Shown here: one piece after another, positions 26,188 to 35,993 of the stretch
Numbering within the stretch: the first letter of the stretch is position 1
How the letters are laid out: each line of letters opens with the position of its first letter
Assembly (NCBI GenBank): GCA_035279405.1
Contig: DATEHU010000017.1
Location: forward strand, 124,001-188,000
Origin: Gammaproteobacteria bacterium
GTDB lineage: Bacteria; Pseudomonadota; Gammaproteobacteria; Natronospirales; REEB76
Direction: 5' to 3'
DNA length: 64,000 bases
Notes under the pieces: model-generated
What the model was told of the DNA's origin: nothing
Databases searched by the model: none
The model's input: the letters and a program-made list of their open reading frames with translations, nothing else
Made by a program: the position numbers and the translations under genes

Positions 26188-26238
26188 TCGCGATAAACGC
26201 AGAATCGCGGCCAAGGGCTGCTGCTACAAGTATTGCCG
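26188..26238. repeat. Dispersed repeat at the 3' end of cysQ
   Basis: An imperfect inverted repeat (ACATCGCGATAAACGCAG, then GAATCGCGGCCAAGGGCTGC) of the GCGGC...GCCGCGA family seen at 5958, 31168 and 46344. It overlaps the last codons of cysQ. Confidence 0.5.
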
Positions 26239-27021
26239 CCAGTCGCGCGCTGGGTCCGCGTACGCGATGAAATGGGGATTGAGCAGAGATTCCTTCGCGT
26301 TGTAGCTGAGCGCCGTTCCGTCGACGTTGACCACGTGACCGCCGGCCGCCAACAGAACGGCGTGACCGGCCGCCGTGTCCCATTCCGAGGTCGGGCCAAG
26401 GCGCGGGTACACGTCAGCGGCACCTTCCGCCACCAGGCAGAATTTCAGGGCACTGCCGCGCGACACGGTCGCATGCGGTCCGAGTTTCGCGAGATAGCCG
26501 TCCAGCAGTTCGCCGCGGTGCGAGCGGCTGGCGACCACGCGCACCGGGTCTCCGGAGAGCGGGTGCACGCGAACCGGCTCGGGCTTGCCCGCGCCATGGC
26601 GGCGCCAGGCGCCGGCACCGACCACGCCGTAGTAGCTGAGATTCTCCGCCGGGATGTGCACCACGCCGGCCACCGGCGCATGTTGCTGCACCAGCGCGAT
26701 GTTCACGGTGAAGTCGCCGTTGCGGTTGATGAATTCCTTGGTGCCGTCGAGCGGATCCACCAGCCAGTAGCTGTCCCAGCGGCGGCGCTCGGCAAACGGA
26801 ATCTGGCTGGATTCTTCCGAGAGCACCGGCAGATCGGGCGTGAGCTGTTTCAGCCCTTTGACGATGATTTCCTGCGCCGCCAGGTCGGCGGCGGTGACCG
26901 GCGAACGGTCCGCTTTCTGTTGCACGCTGAAATCCGTGGCGTAGATTTCCAGAATGCGCCGGCCGGCGCTGTCGGCAATGTTGAGCAGCGGTTCGAGCAT
27001 GCGCGCGTCGGCGAATCGCAC
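26224..27021 (-). CDS. cysQ: 3'(2'),5'-bisphosphate nucleotidase
   Basis: A 265-residue inositol-monophosphatase-family enzyme. Metal-binding residues are in LSEESS (near 70), WLVDPLDGTKEF (near 88-99) and EWDTAAGH (near 214). CysQ removes phosphate from adenosine 3',5'-bisphosphate produced in sulfate assimilation. The start is a GTG at 27021 with GGAG 8 bases upstream; the nearest ATG (27000) has no such site. It is divergent from the HAD gene. Length is close to the E. coli protein (246). Confidence 0.92.
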   Translation of the reverse strand: MRFADARMLEPLLNIADSAGRRILEIYATDFSVQQKADRSPVTAADLAAQEIIVKGLKQLTPDLPVLSEESSQIPFAERRRWDSYWLVDPLDGTKEFINRNGDFTVNIALVQQHAPVAGVVHIPAENLSYYGVVGAGAWRRHGAGKPEPVRVHPLSGDPVRVVASRSHRGELLDGYLAKLGPHATVSRGSALKFCLVAEGAADVYPRLGPTSEWDTAAGHAVLLAAGGHVVNVDGTALSYNAKESLLNPHFIAYADPARDWRQYL

Positions 27022-27065
27022 TGTGAGTCTCCGGTTTGCGGAAAAGCCGGTATATCATACCGGTC

Positions 27066-27794
27066 ATGTTGCAAAAGGCGCGCATGCAGGTGGCTTGGGC
27101 CGCGATCGACAACGTGTTCCTGGACATGGACGGCACGCTGCTCGACCTGCATTTCGATAATTACTTCTGGCAGGAATACCTGCCGCGACATTATGCCGAG
27201 CGCCGCGGCTTGAGCACGGCGCAGGCACAGGCGGAACTGCGGCCGCGCTTTCGCGCGCTTGAAGGCACGCTGCAGTGGTACAGCGCCGATTACTGGTCAG
27301 CCGAACTGGGCGTGGACGTGCTGGCACTGACGCGCGGACTTCAGCATACGATCCGCGTGCATGCGGGCGCGCTGGAGCTGTTGCAGAACGCGCAAGCGAC
27401 GGGCAAGCGCCTGGTGCTGCTCACCAATGCGCATCCCGGCGTGCTGGCGATAAAGCTTGAACATACGGGACTGGGGCGGTTTTTCGACCGCGTGGTGTCC
27501 GCGCATGCGCTGGGTCATCCCAAGGAAACCGCAGGCTTTTGGCAGAGTCTGCGTACGCTTGAACCCTTCGACCGGCGCAGCACCTTGTTTGTGGACGACA
27601 GTTTGCCGGTGTTGCGCGCCGCACAGTCCGACGGCCTGGGGCGGTTGATTGCCGTGCGCCGTCCCGACAGCCACCAGCCGGCGCGCGAGATCGACGAGTT
27701 CCCCTCGGTGGAGTCGTTGGCGGAGTTGATGCCGGAAAGCAGTGAGGGGTTAGGGGTGAGGAGTGAGGAGCTGGAGAAAGCGCGAAATTATTGA
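27066..27794 (+). CDS. HAD-family GMP/IMP nucleotidase (YrfG-type)
   Basis: A 242-residue HAD hydrolase. Motif I is FLDMDGTLLDL, motif II LLTNAHP, motif III includes HPKE and motif IV is LFVDDSLPVL. The pattern DNYFWQEYLP after motif I is typical of YrfG, the GMP/IMP nucleotidase, so purine nucleotide breakdown is the likely role. The last 15 residues (SSEGLGVRSEELEK) are encoded by a GTGAGGGG/GTGAGGAG minisatellite-like repeat, so the natural C-terminus may have been replaced. ATG 27084 is another possible start. Confidence 0.85.
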   Translation: MLQKARMQVAWAAIDNVFLDMDGTLLDLHFDNYFWQEYLPRHYAERRGLSTAQAQAELRPRFRALEGTLQWYSADYWSAELGVDVLALTRGLQHTIRVHAGALELLQNAQATGKRLVLLTNAHPGVLAIKLEHTGLGRFFDRVVSAHALGHPKETAGFWQSLRTLEPFDRRSTLFVDDSLPVLRAAQSDGLGRLIAVRRPDSHQPAREIDEFPSVESLAELMPESSEGLGVRSEELEKARNY

Positions 27795-27850
27795 AAGACA
27801 AATTGTCAGACCTAAGCGTTTTGAACGCCTCACGCCTCACGCCTCAGCGC
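27742..27850. repeat. GTGAGGGGT / CCTCACGCC short repeats between convergent genes
   Basis: GTGAGGGGTTAGGGGTGAGG and GTGAGGAG units cover the 3' end of the HAD gene; CCTCACGCCTCACGCCTCAG units lie at the 3' end of rhlB. A reversed form (CCCCTCACCCCTCACCCC) is at the 5' end of waaF. Confidence 0.65.
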
Positions 27851-29118
27851 CTGCGGCGTCGGCCGCCGCGTGCGCCACCGCGCCCGGGTGCATGGCCGTG
27901 ATGGTGCAGCTGCGCCTGATAGCGTTCGCGTTTCGCCGCCGGGTGCAATTCCGCGAGCAGCTCCGGCCGCAGGGCCTCGCGCGGAATGGCGCGACCGATG
28001 TAGTGCTCGATCTCCGGCAGCGAAAACGCGTATTCCTCGCAGGCAAAGCTGATGGCGTCGCCTTCGGCGCCGGCACGCGCGGTGCGGCCGATGCGGTGCA
28101 CGTAGTCCTCGGCGTCCTGGGGCAGATCGTAGTTGATGACGTGCGTTACGTCGGGGATATGCAGGCCGCGCGAGGCGACGTCGGTGGTCACCAGGATCGG
28201 CAGGGCGCCCTCGGTGAATTCGCGCAGCAGCCGCAGGCGCTTTTTCTGCGGCACGTCGCCGGAGAGCACCGCGGCCTTGAAGCCGTTGCCCTTGAGCCAG
28301 GCTTCCACGTCTTCCGCCACGCGTTTGGTATTCACGAACACCATGGTGCGGTGGGCTTCCAGTTGCCGCAGCAGGCCCACCAGCAAGGCGATCTTTTCGT
28401 TGGTCGCGGGCAGATACAGCACCTGGCGCACGCTGTTGACCGTGACCTGGTCCGGCTGGATGCGCACGAACACCGCGTTGTTCATGTGTTCGTAGGACAG
28501 CTCCATGACGCGGTAGGAGAGCGTGGCCGAGAACAGCATGTTGAGCCGCTCGGTGGGGTGCGGCATGCGACGCAGCAGAAAGCGCACGTCGGCAATGAAG
28601 CCCATGTCGAACATGCGGTCGGCTTCGTCCAGTACCAAGACTTCCAAGACGCGCAAATCGTATACGTGCTGCTTGAAGTAATCGATCAGCCGGCCCGGAG
28701 TGCCGATGAGCAAATCCACGCCGGCCGCCACGCTGTCGCGTTGCTGGTCGTAGTTCTCGCCGCCATACACCACCGTGCGACTGAGATTGACATGCCGGCC
28801 GAGCAGTTCGGCATCCTTGTGGATTTGCACCGCCAGTTCACGCGTGGGCGCCACCACCAGCGCGCGCGGTTGATTCGCCCGGCGCCCGGATTTGGGTGGA
28901 TGCGTCAGGAGGCGCTGATACAGCGCGAGCAGAAACGCGGCGGTTTTGCCGGTGCCGGTCTGCGCCTGTCCGGCCACGTCCTGGCCCTTGAGCAGCAGCG
29001 GCAGCGCTTGCGCCTGAATGGGCGTGCAGTGGCTGAAGCCGGCCTCGGCGAGGCTGGCAAGCAGGGGCGCGGCCAGTCCCATGGACTCGAAACGCAGCTC
29101 GGTCAGGTGTTGTTCCAT
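27844..29118 (-). CDS. rhlB: DEAD-box RNA helicase RhlB
   Basis: A 424-residue DEAD-box helicase (E. coli RhlB 421). Motif I AQTGTGKT (52-59), motif II DEAD (164-167), motif III SAT and motif VI HRIGRTAR are intact. The Arg/Gly-rich tail (GRGGARGGRRRRR) is typical of RhlB. It is a partner of RNase E in mRNA decay. Its place divergent from trxA-rho is the usual gammaproteobacterial order and supports the gene name. Confidence 0.95.
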   Translation of the reverse strand: MEQHLTELRFESMGLAAPLLASLAEAGFSHCTPIQAQALPLLLKGQDVAGQAQTGTGKTAAFLLALYQRLLTHPPKSGRRANQPRALVVAPTRELAVQIHKDAELLGRHVNLSRTVVYGGENYDQQRDSVAAGVDLLIGTPGRLIDYFKQHVYDLRVLEVLVLDEADRMFDMGFIADVRFLLRRMPHPTERLNMLFSATLSYRVMELSYEHMNNAVFVRIQPDQVTVNSVRQVLYLPATNEKIALLVGLLRQLEAHRTMVFVNTKRVAEDVEAWLKGNGFKAAVLSGDVPQKKRLRLLREFTEGALPILVTTDVASRGLHIPDVTHVINYDLPQDAEDYVHRIGRTARAGAEGDAISFACEEYAFSLPEIEHYIGRAIPREALRPELLAELHPAAKRERYQAQLHHHGHAPGRGGARGGRRRRR

Positions 29119-29373
29119 CGTGGTTTCTTGAGTGACCCGGGGGCTTGCAATCCGCCGGCGGTTGGGCTCAAATAGGCTTCAACGCCCAGTACCCGTGCTC
29201 AGTGCGGGACGTTTCCGAACCTCATAACGCTTTATTAATTCAGCGACGCGCACCAGCCGCGACATTGTGCCCTAACCGGCACGGCACGTCACTTCCCATG
29301 CGGGTTGCACGCCAACGCACCCATCCGCCCAGCGGCGGCACCAAGAGTTTCAGATACCGGAGGATCGATAACC

Positions 29374-29700
29374 GTGAGTGACCAGATCGTGTATACCACC
29401 GACGCCAACTTCGAAAACGACGTGTTGAAATCCAGTGTCCCGGTGCTCGTGGATTACTGGGCGGAGTGGTGCGGGCCCTGCAAGATGATCGCTCCGATCC
29501 TCGACGAGATCGCCAAGGACTACGACGGCAAGCTCAAGATCGCCAAGGTCAACGTGGACGAAAATGCCCACCTTACCCAGAAATACGGGATTCGCAGCAT
29601 TCCCACCTTGATGCTGTTCAAGAGCGGCAGCGTGCAGGCGCAGAAAATCGGTGCGCTTTCGAAGTCCCAGTTGACGGCATTCATTGAAACCAATATCTGA
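29374..29700 (+). CDS. trxA: Thioredoxin 1
   Basis: A 108-residue classical thioredoxin with the active site WCGPC (C33/C36) and the cis-proline motif SIPTL. It is the general cytoplasmic disulfide reductant, kept reduced by thioredoxin reductase. The start is a GTG with GGAGG about 10 bases upstream; the frame is open further upstream but that part is not thioredoxin-like. It lies upstream of rho, as in many gammaproteobacteria. Confidence 0.96.
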   Translation: MSDQIVYTTDANFENDVLKSSVPVLVDYWAEWCGPCKMIAPILDEIAKDYDGKLKIAKVNVDENAHLTQKYGIRSIPTLMLFKSGSVQAQKIGALSKSQLTAFIETNI

Positions 29701-29787
29701 CTGCGGCCGCACATGCGGCGCGCGGTGCGCACGGCGGCAGAGAACCGCCGGCAGCATTAGACAGAATTGCAAAACATTTTTCTAACC

Positions 29788-29806
29788 CCGGCATTCGCCG
29801 GTTTTC
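29788..29806 (+). terminator. Terminator-like hairpin between trxA and rho
   Basis: CCGGC and GCCGG form a 5-base stem around ATTC and are followed by TTTTCCT. The stem is short, so it may be an attenuator rather than a strong terminator. Confidence 0.5.
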
Positions 29807-29838
29807 CTCTATTGCATTAAATCGGGAACTCCGCGTTT

Positions 29839-31098
29839 ATGAATCTGACTGACCTCAAGAAACGACCCGCCGAAGCCATCATCGAACTGGCGGAATCCAT
29901 GGGCCTGGAGAACATGGCGCGTTCGCGCAAGCAGGACGTGATCTTCTCCATCCTCAAGGCACACGCGCGCAACGGCGAGGAAATCTCCGGCGACGGGGTG
30001 CTGGAAATCCTGCAGGATGGTTTCGGCTTCCTGCGCTCCGCGGAGGGCTCGTATCTCGCCGGCCCGGACGACATTTACGTCTCGCCCAGCCAGATCCGGC
30101 GTTTCAATCTGCGTACCGGCGATTCCGTGGCCGGCAAGATCCGGCCGCCCAAGGAAGGCGAACGCTATTTCGCGCTGCTCAAGGTGGACCACATCAATTT
30201 CGATCCGCCCGAGAACGCCAAGAGCAAGGTGCTGTTCGAGAACCTGACGCCCCTGTTCCCCAAGCAGCGCTTCAAGATGGAGCGCGGCAACGGCTCTACC
30301 GAGGACATCACCGCGCGCATCATCGACATGATCGCGCCCATCGGCAAGGGCCAGCGCGGCCTGATTGTGTCGCCGCCCAAGGCCGGCAAGACCATGATGT
30401 TGCAGAACATCGCACAGAGCATCACCGCCAACTATCCCGACGTGTACCTGATCGTGCTGCTGATTGACGAGCGCCCCGAGGAAGTCACCGAGATGCAGCG
30501 CTCGGTGAAGGGCGAGGTGGTGTCCTCGACCTTCGACGAGCCGGCCACGCGCCACGTGCAGGTTGCGGAAATGGTCATCGAGAAGGCCAAACGTTTGACC
30601 GAGCACAAGCGTGACGTGGTGATCCTGCTGGATTCCATCACGCGCCTGGGGCGCGCCTACAACACCGTGGTACCGGCCTCCGGCAAGGTGCTGACGGGCG
30701 GCGTGGACGCCAATGCATTGCAGCGCCCGAAGCGCTTCTTCGGCGCGGCGCGCAACATCGAAGAGGGCGGTTCGCTCACGATTCTGGCCACCGCACTGGT
30801 CGAGACCGGTTCGCGCATGGACGACGTGATTTACGAGGAATTCAAGGGCACCGGCAACAGTGAAATCCACCTCGACCGGCGCATCGCGGAAAAACGCGTG
30901 TTCCCGGCCATCAACATCAACCGCTCCGGCACGCGTCGCGAGGAACTGCTGGTGCCGCAGGACGAGCTGCAGAAAATCTGGATTCTGCGCAAGCTGCTGC
31001 ATCCCATGGACGAGCTCGCGGCCAGCGAATTCCTGCTCGACAAGCTCAAGGAAACCAAGACCAACGCCGAGTTCTTTGATTCCATGAAGCGGCAATGA
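29839..31098 (+). CDS. rho: Transcription termination factor Rho
   Basis: A 419-residue Rho (E. coli 419). The N-terminal helix bundle and RNA-binding cold-shock-like domain (residues 1-130, with GFGFLR) are followed by the ATPase domain: P-loop PPKAGKT (179-185), Walker [11 protein letters not shown], and the Q/R-loops. It acts as a hexameric RNA translocase. A hairpin GATGCC-GTC-GGCATC overlaps the stop codon. Confidence 0.98.
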   Translation: MNLTDLKKRPAEAIIELAESMGLENMARSRKQDVIFSILKAHARNGEEISGDGVLEILQDGFGFLRSAEGSYLAGPDDIYVSPSQIRRFNLRTGDSVAGKIRPPKEGERYFALLKVDHINFDPPENAKSKVLFENLTPLFPKQRFKMERGNGSTEDITARIIDMIAPIGKGQRGLIVSPPKAGKTMMLQNIAQSITANYPDVYLIVLLIDERPEEVTEMQRSVKGEVVSSTFDEPATRHVQVAEMVIEKAKRLTEHKRDVVILLDSITRLGRAYNTVVPASGKVLTGGVDANALQRPKRFFGAARNIEEGGSLTILATALVETGSRMDDVIYEEFKGTGNSEIHLDRRIAEKRVFPAININRSGTRREELLVPQDELQKIWILRKLLHPMDELAASEFLLDKLKETKTNAEFFDSMKRQ

Positions 31099-31111
31099 TG
31101 CCGTCGGCATC

Positions 31112-31245
31112 TGATTGTCCCTTCTCCCGTGTCAGGGGAGAAGCATGGATGAGGCGGTCTTGAAAACGTAGGAGCGGCTTTCAGCCGCAATTAAGTGGCG
31201 CAGATTGTGAGAGCGGCGTGGACCTATGGTCCACCTGTCGCAATC
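31112..31245. repeat. Cluster of intergenic repeats between rho and purD
   Basis: CCCTTCTCCCG...GGGGAGAAG (31119-31145), GTAGGAGCGGCTTTCAGCCGC (31168-31188) and GAGAGCGGCGTGGACC...GGTCCACC (31208-31232) follow one another. These are three of the repeat families found elsewhere in the window. Nothing coding is seen here. Confidence 0.6.
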
Positions 31246-31246
31246 C

Positions 31247-32545
31247 CTATTCTCGATGTCCAGCCTTTTCCCGTTGCAGCGCGCGGTAGCCGATATCGCG
31301 GCGGAAAAACCGTCCCGGCCAGTGAATGCCTTCGGCGACCTGATAAGTGCGCTGGCGGGCAGCGGTCAGCGTGTCATCCACCGTCGTCACGCACAACACC
31401 CGCCCACCGCTGGTCACTACGCGGCCATCCTGCTCCGCAGTCCCGGCGTGGAATACCTTGATGTGATCCATGGGGGACGACGGCAGGCCGGCGATAGAAT
31501 CACCTTTGCGGTATTCGCCCGGATAACCCTCGGCTGCGAGCACCACGCCGAGCGCGGGACGCGCATCCCATTCGGCGGTGATTTTGTCGAGCCGGGCGGC
31601 GAGCGCGGCTTCACACAATTCCACCAGATCGGACTTTAGGCGCAGCAGGATGGGTTGGGTCTCGGGGTCGCCGCTGCGGCAGTTGAATTCGATTACCCGC
31701 GGCTGCCCGTCCGGCGAGATCATCAGGCCCGCGTACAGGAATCCAGTGTAAGGCGTGCCCGCGGCGGCCATGCCGTGGATGGTGGGCTGGATGATGTCCT
31801 TCAGGATGCGCGCGTGCAGATACGGAGTTATGACCGGCGCGGGTGAATACGCACCCATGCCGCCGGTATTGGGACCGGTGTCGCCGTCGCCCACGCGCTT
31901 GTAATCCTGGGAAGTGGCGAGCGCCAGCACGTGTTCGCCGTCGGCCATGACGATGAAGCTCGCTTCCTCGCCCTGCAGGAAATCCTCGATCACCACGCGA
32001 TGTCCGGCGGCGCCGAAGGCATTGCCGGCCAGCATGTCGCGCACCGCATGTTCGGCCTCGGCGAGCGTCTGCGCCACGATCACGCCTTTACCGGCGGCCA
32101 GCCCGTCGGCCTTGATCACGACCGGCGCGCCATGCTCGTGCAGATGCTTGAGCGCCGTTTCCACTGCGGTGAAGGTACGGTACCCGGCGGTGGGAATGTT
32201 ATGGCGCGCGAGAAAATCCTTGGCGAAGGCTTTGGAGCCTTCGAGCTGCGCGGCCGCCTGCGTCGGGCCGAAGCATGGCAGACCCGCCTGGACGAACACA
32301 TCCACGATGCCTGCCACCAGCGGCGGTTCGGGGCCGACCACGGTGAGCGCGATGCCCTGACCGAGTGCGAAATCCACCAGAGCCTGCAGATTGTCGGGGG
32401 CGATGCGCAGATTCTGGCATTTCGCCTCGTGTGCGGTGCCAGCGTTGCCCGGCGCCACATACACGCGCGCCACGCGCGGCGACTGCGCCAGCTTCCACGC
32501 CAGCGCATGTTCACGTCCGCCGCCGCCGATGACCAGAACCTGCAT
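31247..32545 (-). CDS. purD: Phosphoribosylamine-glycine ligase
   Basis: A 432-residue PurD (GAR synthetase), the second step of purine synthesis. The N-terminal VIGGGGREHALAWKLA motif, the ATP-grasp domain with VIKADGLAAGKGV (near 140) and GDPETQP (near 290) are present. It lies downstream of purH, as in many gammaproteobacteria, but a repeat of about 150 bases separates the two genes. The length agrees with the E. coli protein (429). Confidence 0.97.
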   Translation of the reverse strand: MQVLVIGGGGREHALAWKLAQSPRVARVYVAPGNAGTAHEAKCQNLRIAPDNLQALVDFALGQGIALTVVGPEPPLVAGIVDVFVQAGLPCFGPTQAAAQLEGSKAFAKDFLARHNIPTAGYRTFTAVETALKHLHEHGAPVVIKADGLAAGKGVIVAQTLAEAEHAVRDMLAGNAFGAAGHRVVIEDFLQGEEASFIVMADGEHVLALATSQDYKRVGDGDTGPNTGGMGAYSPAPVITPYLHARILKDIIQPTIHGMAAAGTPYTGFLYAGLMISPDGQPRVIEFNCRSGDPETQPILLRLKSDLVELCEAALAARLDKITAEWDARPALGVVLAAEGYPGEYRKGDSIAGLPSSPMDHIKVFHAGTAEQDGRVVTSGGRVLCVTTVDDTLTAARQRTYQVAEGIHWPGRFFRRDIGYRALQREKAGHRE

Positions 32546-32599
32546 GATTTTTCCGCGGGCTGTTACTGAATCCGTATGGTACGTGTTTGGTCTGTTAAA

Positions 32600-32757
32600 G
32601 CCAGGAATTTTGGCTGCGAGTCGCTAAATCCCAAGCTAGGCGCCGGAGATTTTGCCCGAGGACGAGGCGCATCCCGAGCGAGCAGCGGAGTTACCGATCT
32701 GTGTAATGAGCAGCGCAGCGAGGGTTGCAACGCTGTAATCGGGCAAAAGATCCGTGC
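32600..32757. repeat. Repeat-like block between purH and purD
   Basis: The stretch contains CTAGGCGCCGGAGATTTTGC, GAGGCGCATCCCGAGC and a reversed arm (GGGCAAAAGATC) that pairs with GATTTTGCCC. The TAGGCGCC motif also occurs at 23702 in the MITE-like element. No reading frame of note. Confidence 0.5.
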
Positions 32758-34332
32758 CTAATGCCGGAAATGGCGAATGCCGGTCAGCACCACGGCAATC
32801 CCGTGTTCGTCCGCTGCGGCGATGACTTCCGCATCGCGCATCGAGCCGCCCGGCTGGATGATGGCGGCGATGCCCGCCGCCGCGGCTGCGTCCACGCTGT
32901 CGCGGAAGGGGAAGAAGGCGTCCGAAGCCATGACCGCGCCGCGCACTTCCAGTTGGGCTGCGGCGGCTTTGAGCGCGGCGATTTTCGCGCTCATCACGCG
33001 GCTCGCCTGACCGGCGCCGATGCCGAGGGTACGTAGATCTTTTGCGTACACGATGGCATTGGATTTCACAAACTTCGCCACCGCCCAGGCGAACATTAGA
33101 TCGTCGAACTCCTTGGCCGTGGGTTGGCGCTTGCTGACCACTTTCAACTCCGCGCGCGTCGTGCGCTGCTGATCGGCAATCTGCATCAGCAGGCCGGAGC
33201 CTACGCGTTTCACGTCGATGCTGTTATGGCCATCGCCCGGCGGAATTTCCAGTATGCGCACCTTGGGTTTGGCAGCCGCCGCGGCCAGCGCGTCCGCGGG
33301 CACCTGCGGCGCAATCAACACTTCGACAAACTGGCGTTTGATCACTGTCTGTACGGTTTGCGCATCGAGTGGGCGGTTGAAGGCGATGATGCCGCCGAAG
33401 GCGGATTCCGGATCCGTGGCGTAAGCCAGCGCGTAGGCCGCCACGCCATCGGCCGCGAGCGCCACGCCGCAGGGGTTGGCGTGCTTCACGATCACGCAGG
33501 CGGGCGCCTCGAATTGGCGCACGCATTCCCAGGCGGCATCGGCGTCCGCGAGGTTGTTGTAGGAGAGTTCCTTGCCCTGCAACTGGCGCAAAGTGGCGAG
33601 TGTGCCGGGTGCGGGGTACAGGTCGCGGTAGAACGCGGCTGGCTGGTGCGGATTCTCGCCGTAGCGCAGGTCCATGAGTTTCACGAAACGGCTGTTGGCG
33701 TGCGCCGGGAAGGTGTCACGGCCGACGATCGCATCGTATGCGTCATTGAGCTTGAGACAGGAAAGGTAATCGCTGATGGCGGCGTCGTAATCGGACACCA
33801 GGTCAAACGCAGCCACCGCGAGGCGAAAACGGCTGGCGCGCCCGAGGCCGCCGTCGCGGCGGATTTCGCCGAGCGCGTCGGCGTACTGCGTGGGTGCACT
33901 CAGCACCGCCACATCGTTCCAGTTCTTGGCGGCGGCGCGCAGCATCGCCGTACCGCCGATGTCGATGTTTTCGATGGCCTGGGCCAGCGTGGCCTGCGGC
34001 TGGGCGACCGTGGCTTCAAAGGGATAGAGATTCACCACCAGCAGGTCGATCGGCGGGATGCCATGCTTCTGCATAGTCGCGGCGTCGGTGCCGCGCCGCC
34101 CGAGCAGTCCGCCGTGAATCTTGGGGTGCAGGGTTTTGACGCGTCCGCCGAGGATTTCGGGAGAGCCGGTGTATTCCGCAACTTCCTGGACCGGGAGTCC
34201 GGCATCGCGCAGCAGTTTCGCGGTGCCGCCGGTGGACAGCAGTTCGATGTCGAGCGCATGCAGGCCGCGCGCCAGATCCACGAGACCGGTTTTGTCGGAA
34301 ACCGAAAGCAGCGCACGTTGGATGGGGCGCAT
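32758..34332 (-). CDS. purH: Bifunctional AICAR transformylase / IMP cyclohydrolase
   Basis: A 524-residue PurH (E. coli 529). The N-terminal IMP cyclohydrolase domain begins [15 protein letters not shown]; the C-terminal transformylase domain has [12 protein letters not shown] and the active-site [13 protein letters not shown] region. It performs the last two steps of IMP synthesis. It lies downstream of fis, in the usual dusB-fis-purH-purD order. Confidence 0.97.
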   Translation of the reverse strand: MRPIQRALLSVSDKTGLVDLARGLHALDIELLSTGGTAKLLRDAGLPVQEVAEYTGSPEILGGRVKTLHPKIHGGLLGRRGTDAATMQKHGIPPIDLLVVNLYPFEATVAQPQATLAQAIENIDIGGTAMLRAAAKNWNDVAVLSAPTQYADALGEIRRDGGLGRASRFRLAVAAFDLVSDYDAAISDYLSCLKLNDAYDAIVGRDTFPAHANSRFVKLMDLRYGENPHQPAAFYRDLYPAPGTLATLRQLQGKELSYNNLADADAAWECVRQFEAPACVIVKHANPCGVALAADGVAAYALAYATDPESAFGGIIAFNRPLDAQTVQTVIKRQFVEVLIAPQVPADALAAAAAKPKVRILEIPPGDGHNSIDVKRVGSGLLMQIADQQRTTRAELKVVSKRQPTAKEFDDLMFAWAVAKFVKSNAIVYAKDLRTLGIGAGQASRVMSAKIAALKAAAAQLEVRGAVMASDAFFPFRDSVDAAAAAGIAAIIQPGGSMRDAEVIAAADEHGIAVVLTGIRHFRH

Positions 34333-34482
34333 CGGCTGGAGCCTGGAGATTGCGGAATGTGAATTTTACAGTGACCCCCGTGCCTCGGCTACACGGGACA
34401 ATCCCATGAGTAGTGTGTGTCTGAACGTGACATTCCAGCTGCTGGCCAAGGACGGGCGGCCAAACCAGCGCCAGCGGAGTTA

Positions 34483-34541
34483 AGTCCCCTTCGCGCTCAG
34501 CGCGCGCCCCCCATTTTAAAAGGGGAGTGAGGGGGGATTTC
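34483..34541. repeat. Palindromic repeat at the 3' end of fis
   Basis: AAGTCCCCTTCGCG...CCCCCCATTTTAAAAGGGG...GGGGGGATTTCA, the same family as at 4696, 52251 and 60383. It abuts fis: the end of the element (TGAAAT when read leftward) contains the fis stop codon. Confidence 0.8.
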
Positions 34542-34836
34542 AGGCGCTGATTTTATATTGACGCAGTTTCTTGCGCAGCGTGCTGCGGTTGAGGCCGAGG
34601 ATCAGCGCGGCGCGCGACTGGTTGCCGCGCGTGTAGTCCATCAGCGCCTTGAGCAACGGCGGCTCGATCTCGGCCAGCACGAAGTCGTACACGTTCGTGG
34701 GGTCATGGCCGTCGAGGTCGCTGAAATAACGTCGCAGGGTCTTCTCGGCATAGTCCCGCAGGCAATGTGAGGCCGCCACGCCCGGCGCGCCGCCCTCGAC
34801 CACTTCGAAACGTTGTGCCGTGGCTTTGTTGTTCAT
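34540..34836 (-). CDS. fis: DNA-binding protein Fis
   Basis: A 98-residue Fis with the C-terminal helix-turn-helix GNQSRAALILGLNRSTLRKKL. It bends DNA and regulates rRNA, tRNA and recombination genes. Its start overlaps the stop of dusB by 4 bases (ATGA), the classic dusB-fis operon. The natural end of the protein (KISA) is followed directly by a repeat element that provides the stop codon. Confidence 0.96.
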   Translation of the reverse strand: MNNKATAQRFEVVEGGAPGVAASHCLRDYAEKTLRRYFSDLDGHDPTNVYDFVLAEIEPPLLKALMDYTRGNQSRAALILGLNRSTLRKKLRQYKISA

Positions 34837-35819
34837 GCCGCCAACTCCAGTTCGTTGTTGTTGTCCCCAAATAGATCACGGACCAGGGCACGCTGTGCGC
34901 GCGTGCTTTCCACGCGCAGCAACTGGTCCCGCAGCCCGGCCGCGTGTGGCACGGTCTTCAGATACCAGCCGATGTGCTTGCGTGCCATGCGCACGCCGGT
35001 GAACTCGCCGTAAAAAGCGTACAGATTGTCGAGATGCGCGAGCATGATGGCGGCAATCTCGGCGGGCGCGGGCGGCGGCAGTTTGCGGCCGGTCGCGAGA
35101 AAATGCGCAACCTCGCGGAAGATCCATGGCCGTCCCTGGGCGGCGCGTCCGATCATGACGGCATCGGCGCCGGTGTGCGCGAGCACCGCCTGGGCTTTCT
35201 GCGGCGAGTCCACGTCGCCGTTGGCGATCACCGGAATGCCGACCGCCGCCTTGATGGCGCGGATGGTTGCGTACTCGGCCTCGCCGCCGTACAGATCGGC
35301 GCGCGTGCGGCCGTGTACCGCCAGCGCGCAGATGCCTGCCTGTTCGGCGATTTTCGCAATGCGCACGCCGTTCTTGTGTTCGCGATCCCAGCCGGTGCGA
35401 ATCTTGAGCGTTACCGGCACGTTGACCGCGGTGACCACCGCTTCGAGAATCTGCCCGACCAGCGTTTCATCCTGCAACAACGCCGAGCCGGCCGCCTTGT
35501 TGCAGACTTTCTTCGCCGGGCAGCCCATGTTGATGTCAATGATCTGCGCGCCTTCATCGGCGTTGCGACGCGCGGCTTCGGCCAGCATGAGGGGTTCGCC
35601 GCCCGCGATCTGCACGATGCGTGGCTCGGCCTCACCTTCATGATCGCGCCTGCGGCGGCTTTTCAGGCTGTCGTAGAGCGCGACTTGCGCCGTCAGCATT
35701 TCCGAAACCGCCAAGCCTGCACCCAGGCGCATGCACAACTGGCGGAACGGACGGTCGGTGACGCCCGCCATCGGTGCGAGCACCACGGAGTTGCGCAAAA
35801 AATACGGCCCTATACGCAT
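34833..35819 (-). CDS. dusB: tRNA-dihydrouridine synthase B
   Basis: A 328-residue flavoenzyme. The family start MRIGPYFLRNSVVLAPMAGVTD places the initiator at 35819, although the frame is open to 35960. The active-site cysteine lies in MGCPAKKVCNKAAGSAL; the FMN-binding VIANGDVDSP and GADAVMIGRAAQG motifs follow. It reduces uridine in the D-loop of tRNA. It is first gene of the operon with fis; a good promoter lies 38-65 bases upstream. Confidence 0.96.
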   Translation of the reverse strand: MRIGPYFLRNSVVLAPMAGVTDRPFRQLCMRLGAGLAVSEMLTAQVALYDSLKSRRRRDHEGEAEPRIVQIAGGEPLMLAEAARRNADEGAQIIDINMGCPAKKVCNKAAGSALLQDETLVGQILEAVVTAVNVPVTLKIRTGWDREHKNGVRIAKIAEQAGICALAVHGRTRADLYGGEAEYATIRAIKAAVGIPVIANGDVDSPQKAQAVLAHTGADAVMIGRAAQGRPWIFREVAHFLATGRKLPPPAPAEIAAIMLAHLDNLYAFYGEFTGVRMARKHIGWYLKTVPHAAGLRDQLLRVESTRAQRALVRDLFGDNNNELELAA

Positions 35820-35856
35820 GCGTGCGTGGATTTGTTGAACGGGGATTAGGGGCCGG

Positions 35857-35884
35857 ATGATAACGGCAAACCCCGGGGTGTCAA
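35857..35884 (-). promoter_or_regulatory. Sigma-70 promoter of the dusB-fis operon
   Basis: Reading leftward, TTGACA (35884-35879) and TATCAT (35862-35857) are separated by 16 bases. A 10-base palindrome ACCCCGGGGT lies between them. The expected start of transcription is about 30 bases before the dusB ATG. Confidence 0.75.
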
Positions 35885-35993
35885 ACTTGAAATTTTCCGC
35901 GCCACGTTCTATGCGAATGCGCCGCGTGAGCGTTCGGATTGGCAGCGCAGATTCGCGCAATTTGTCCCGGAGACAGGCGCGGTTCCTTGAGAA

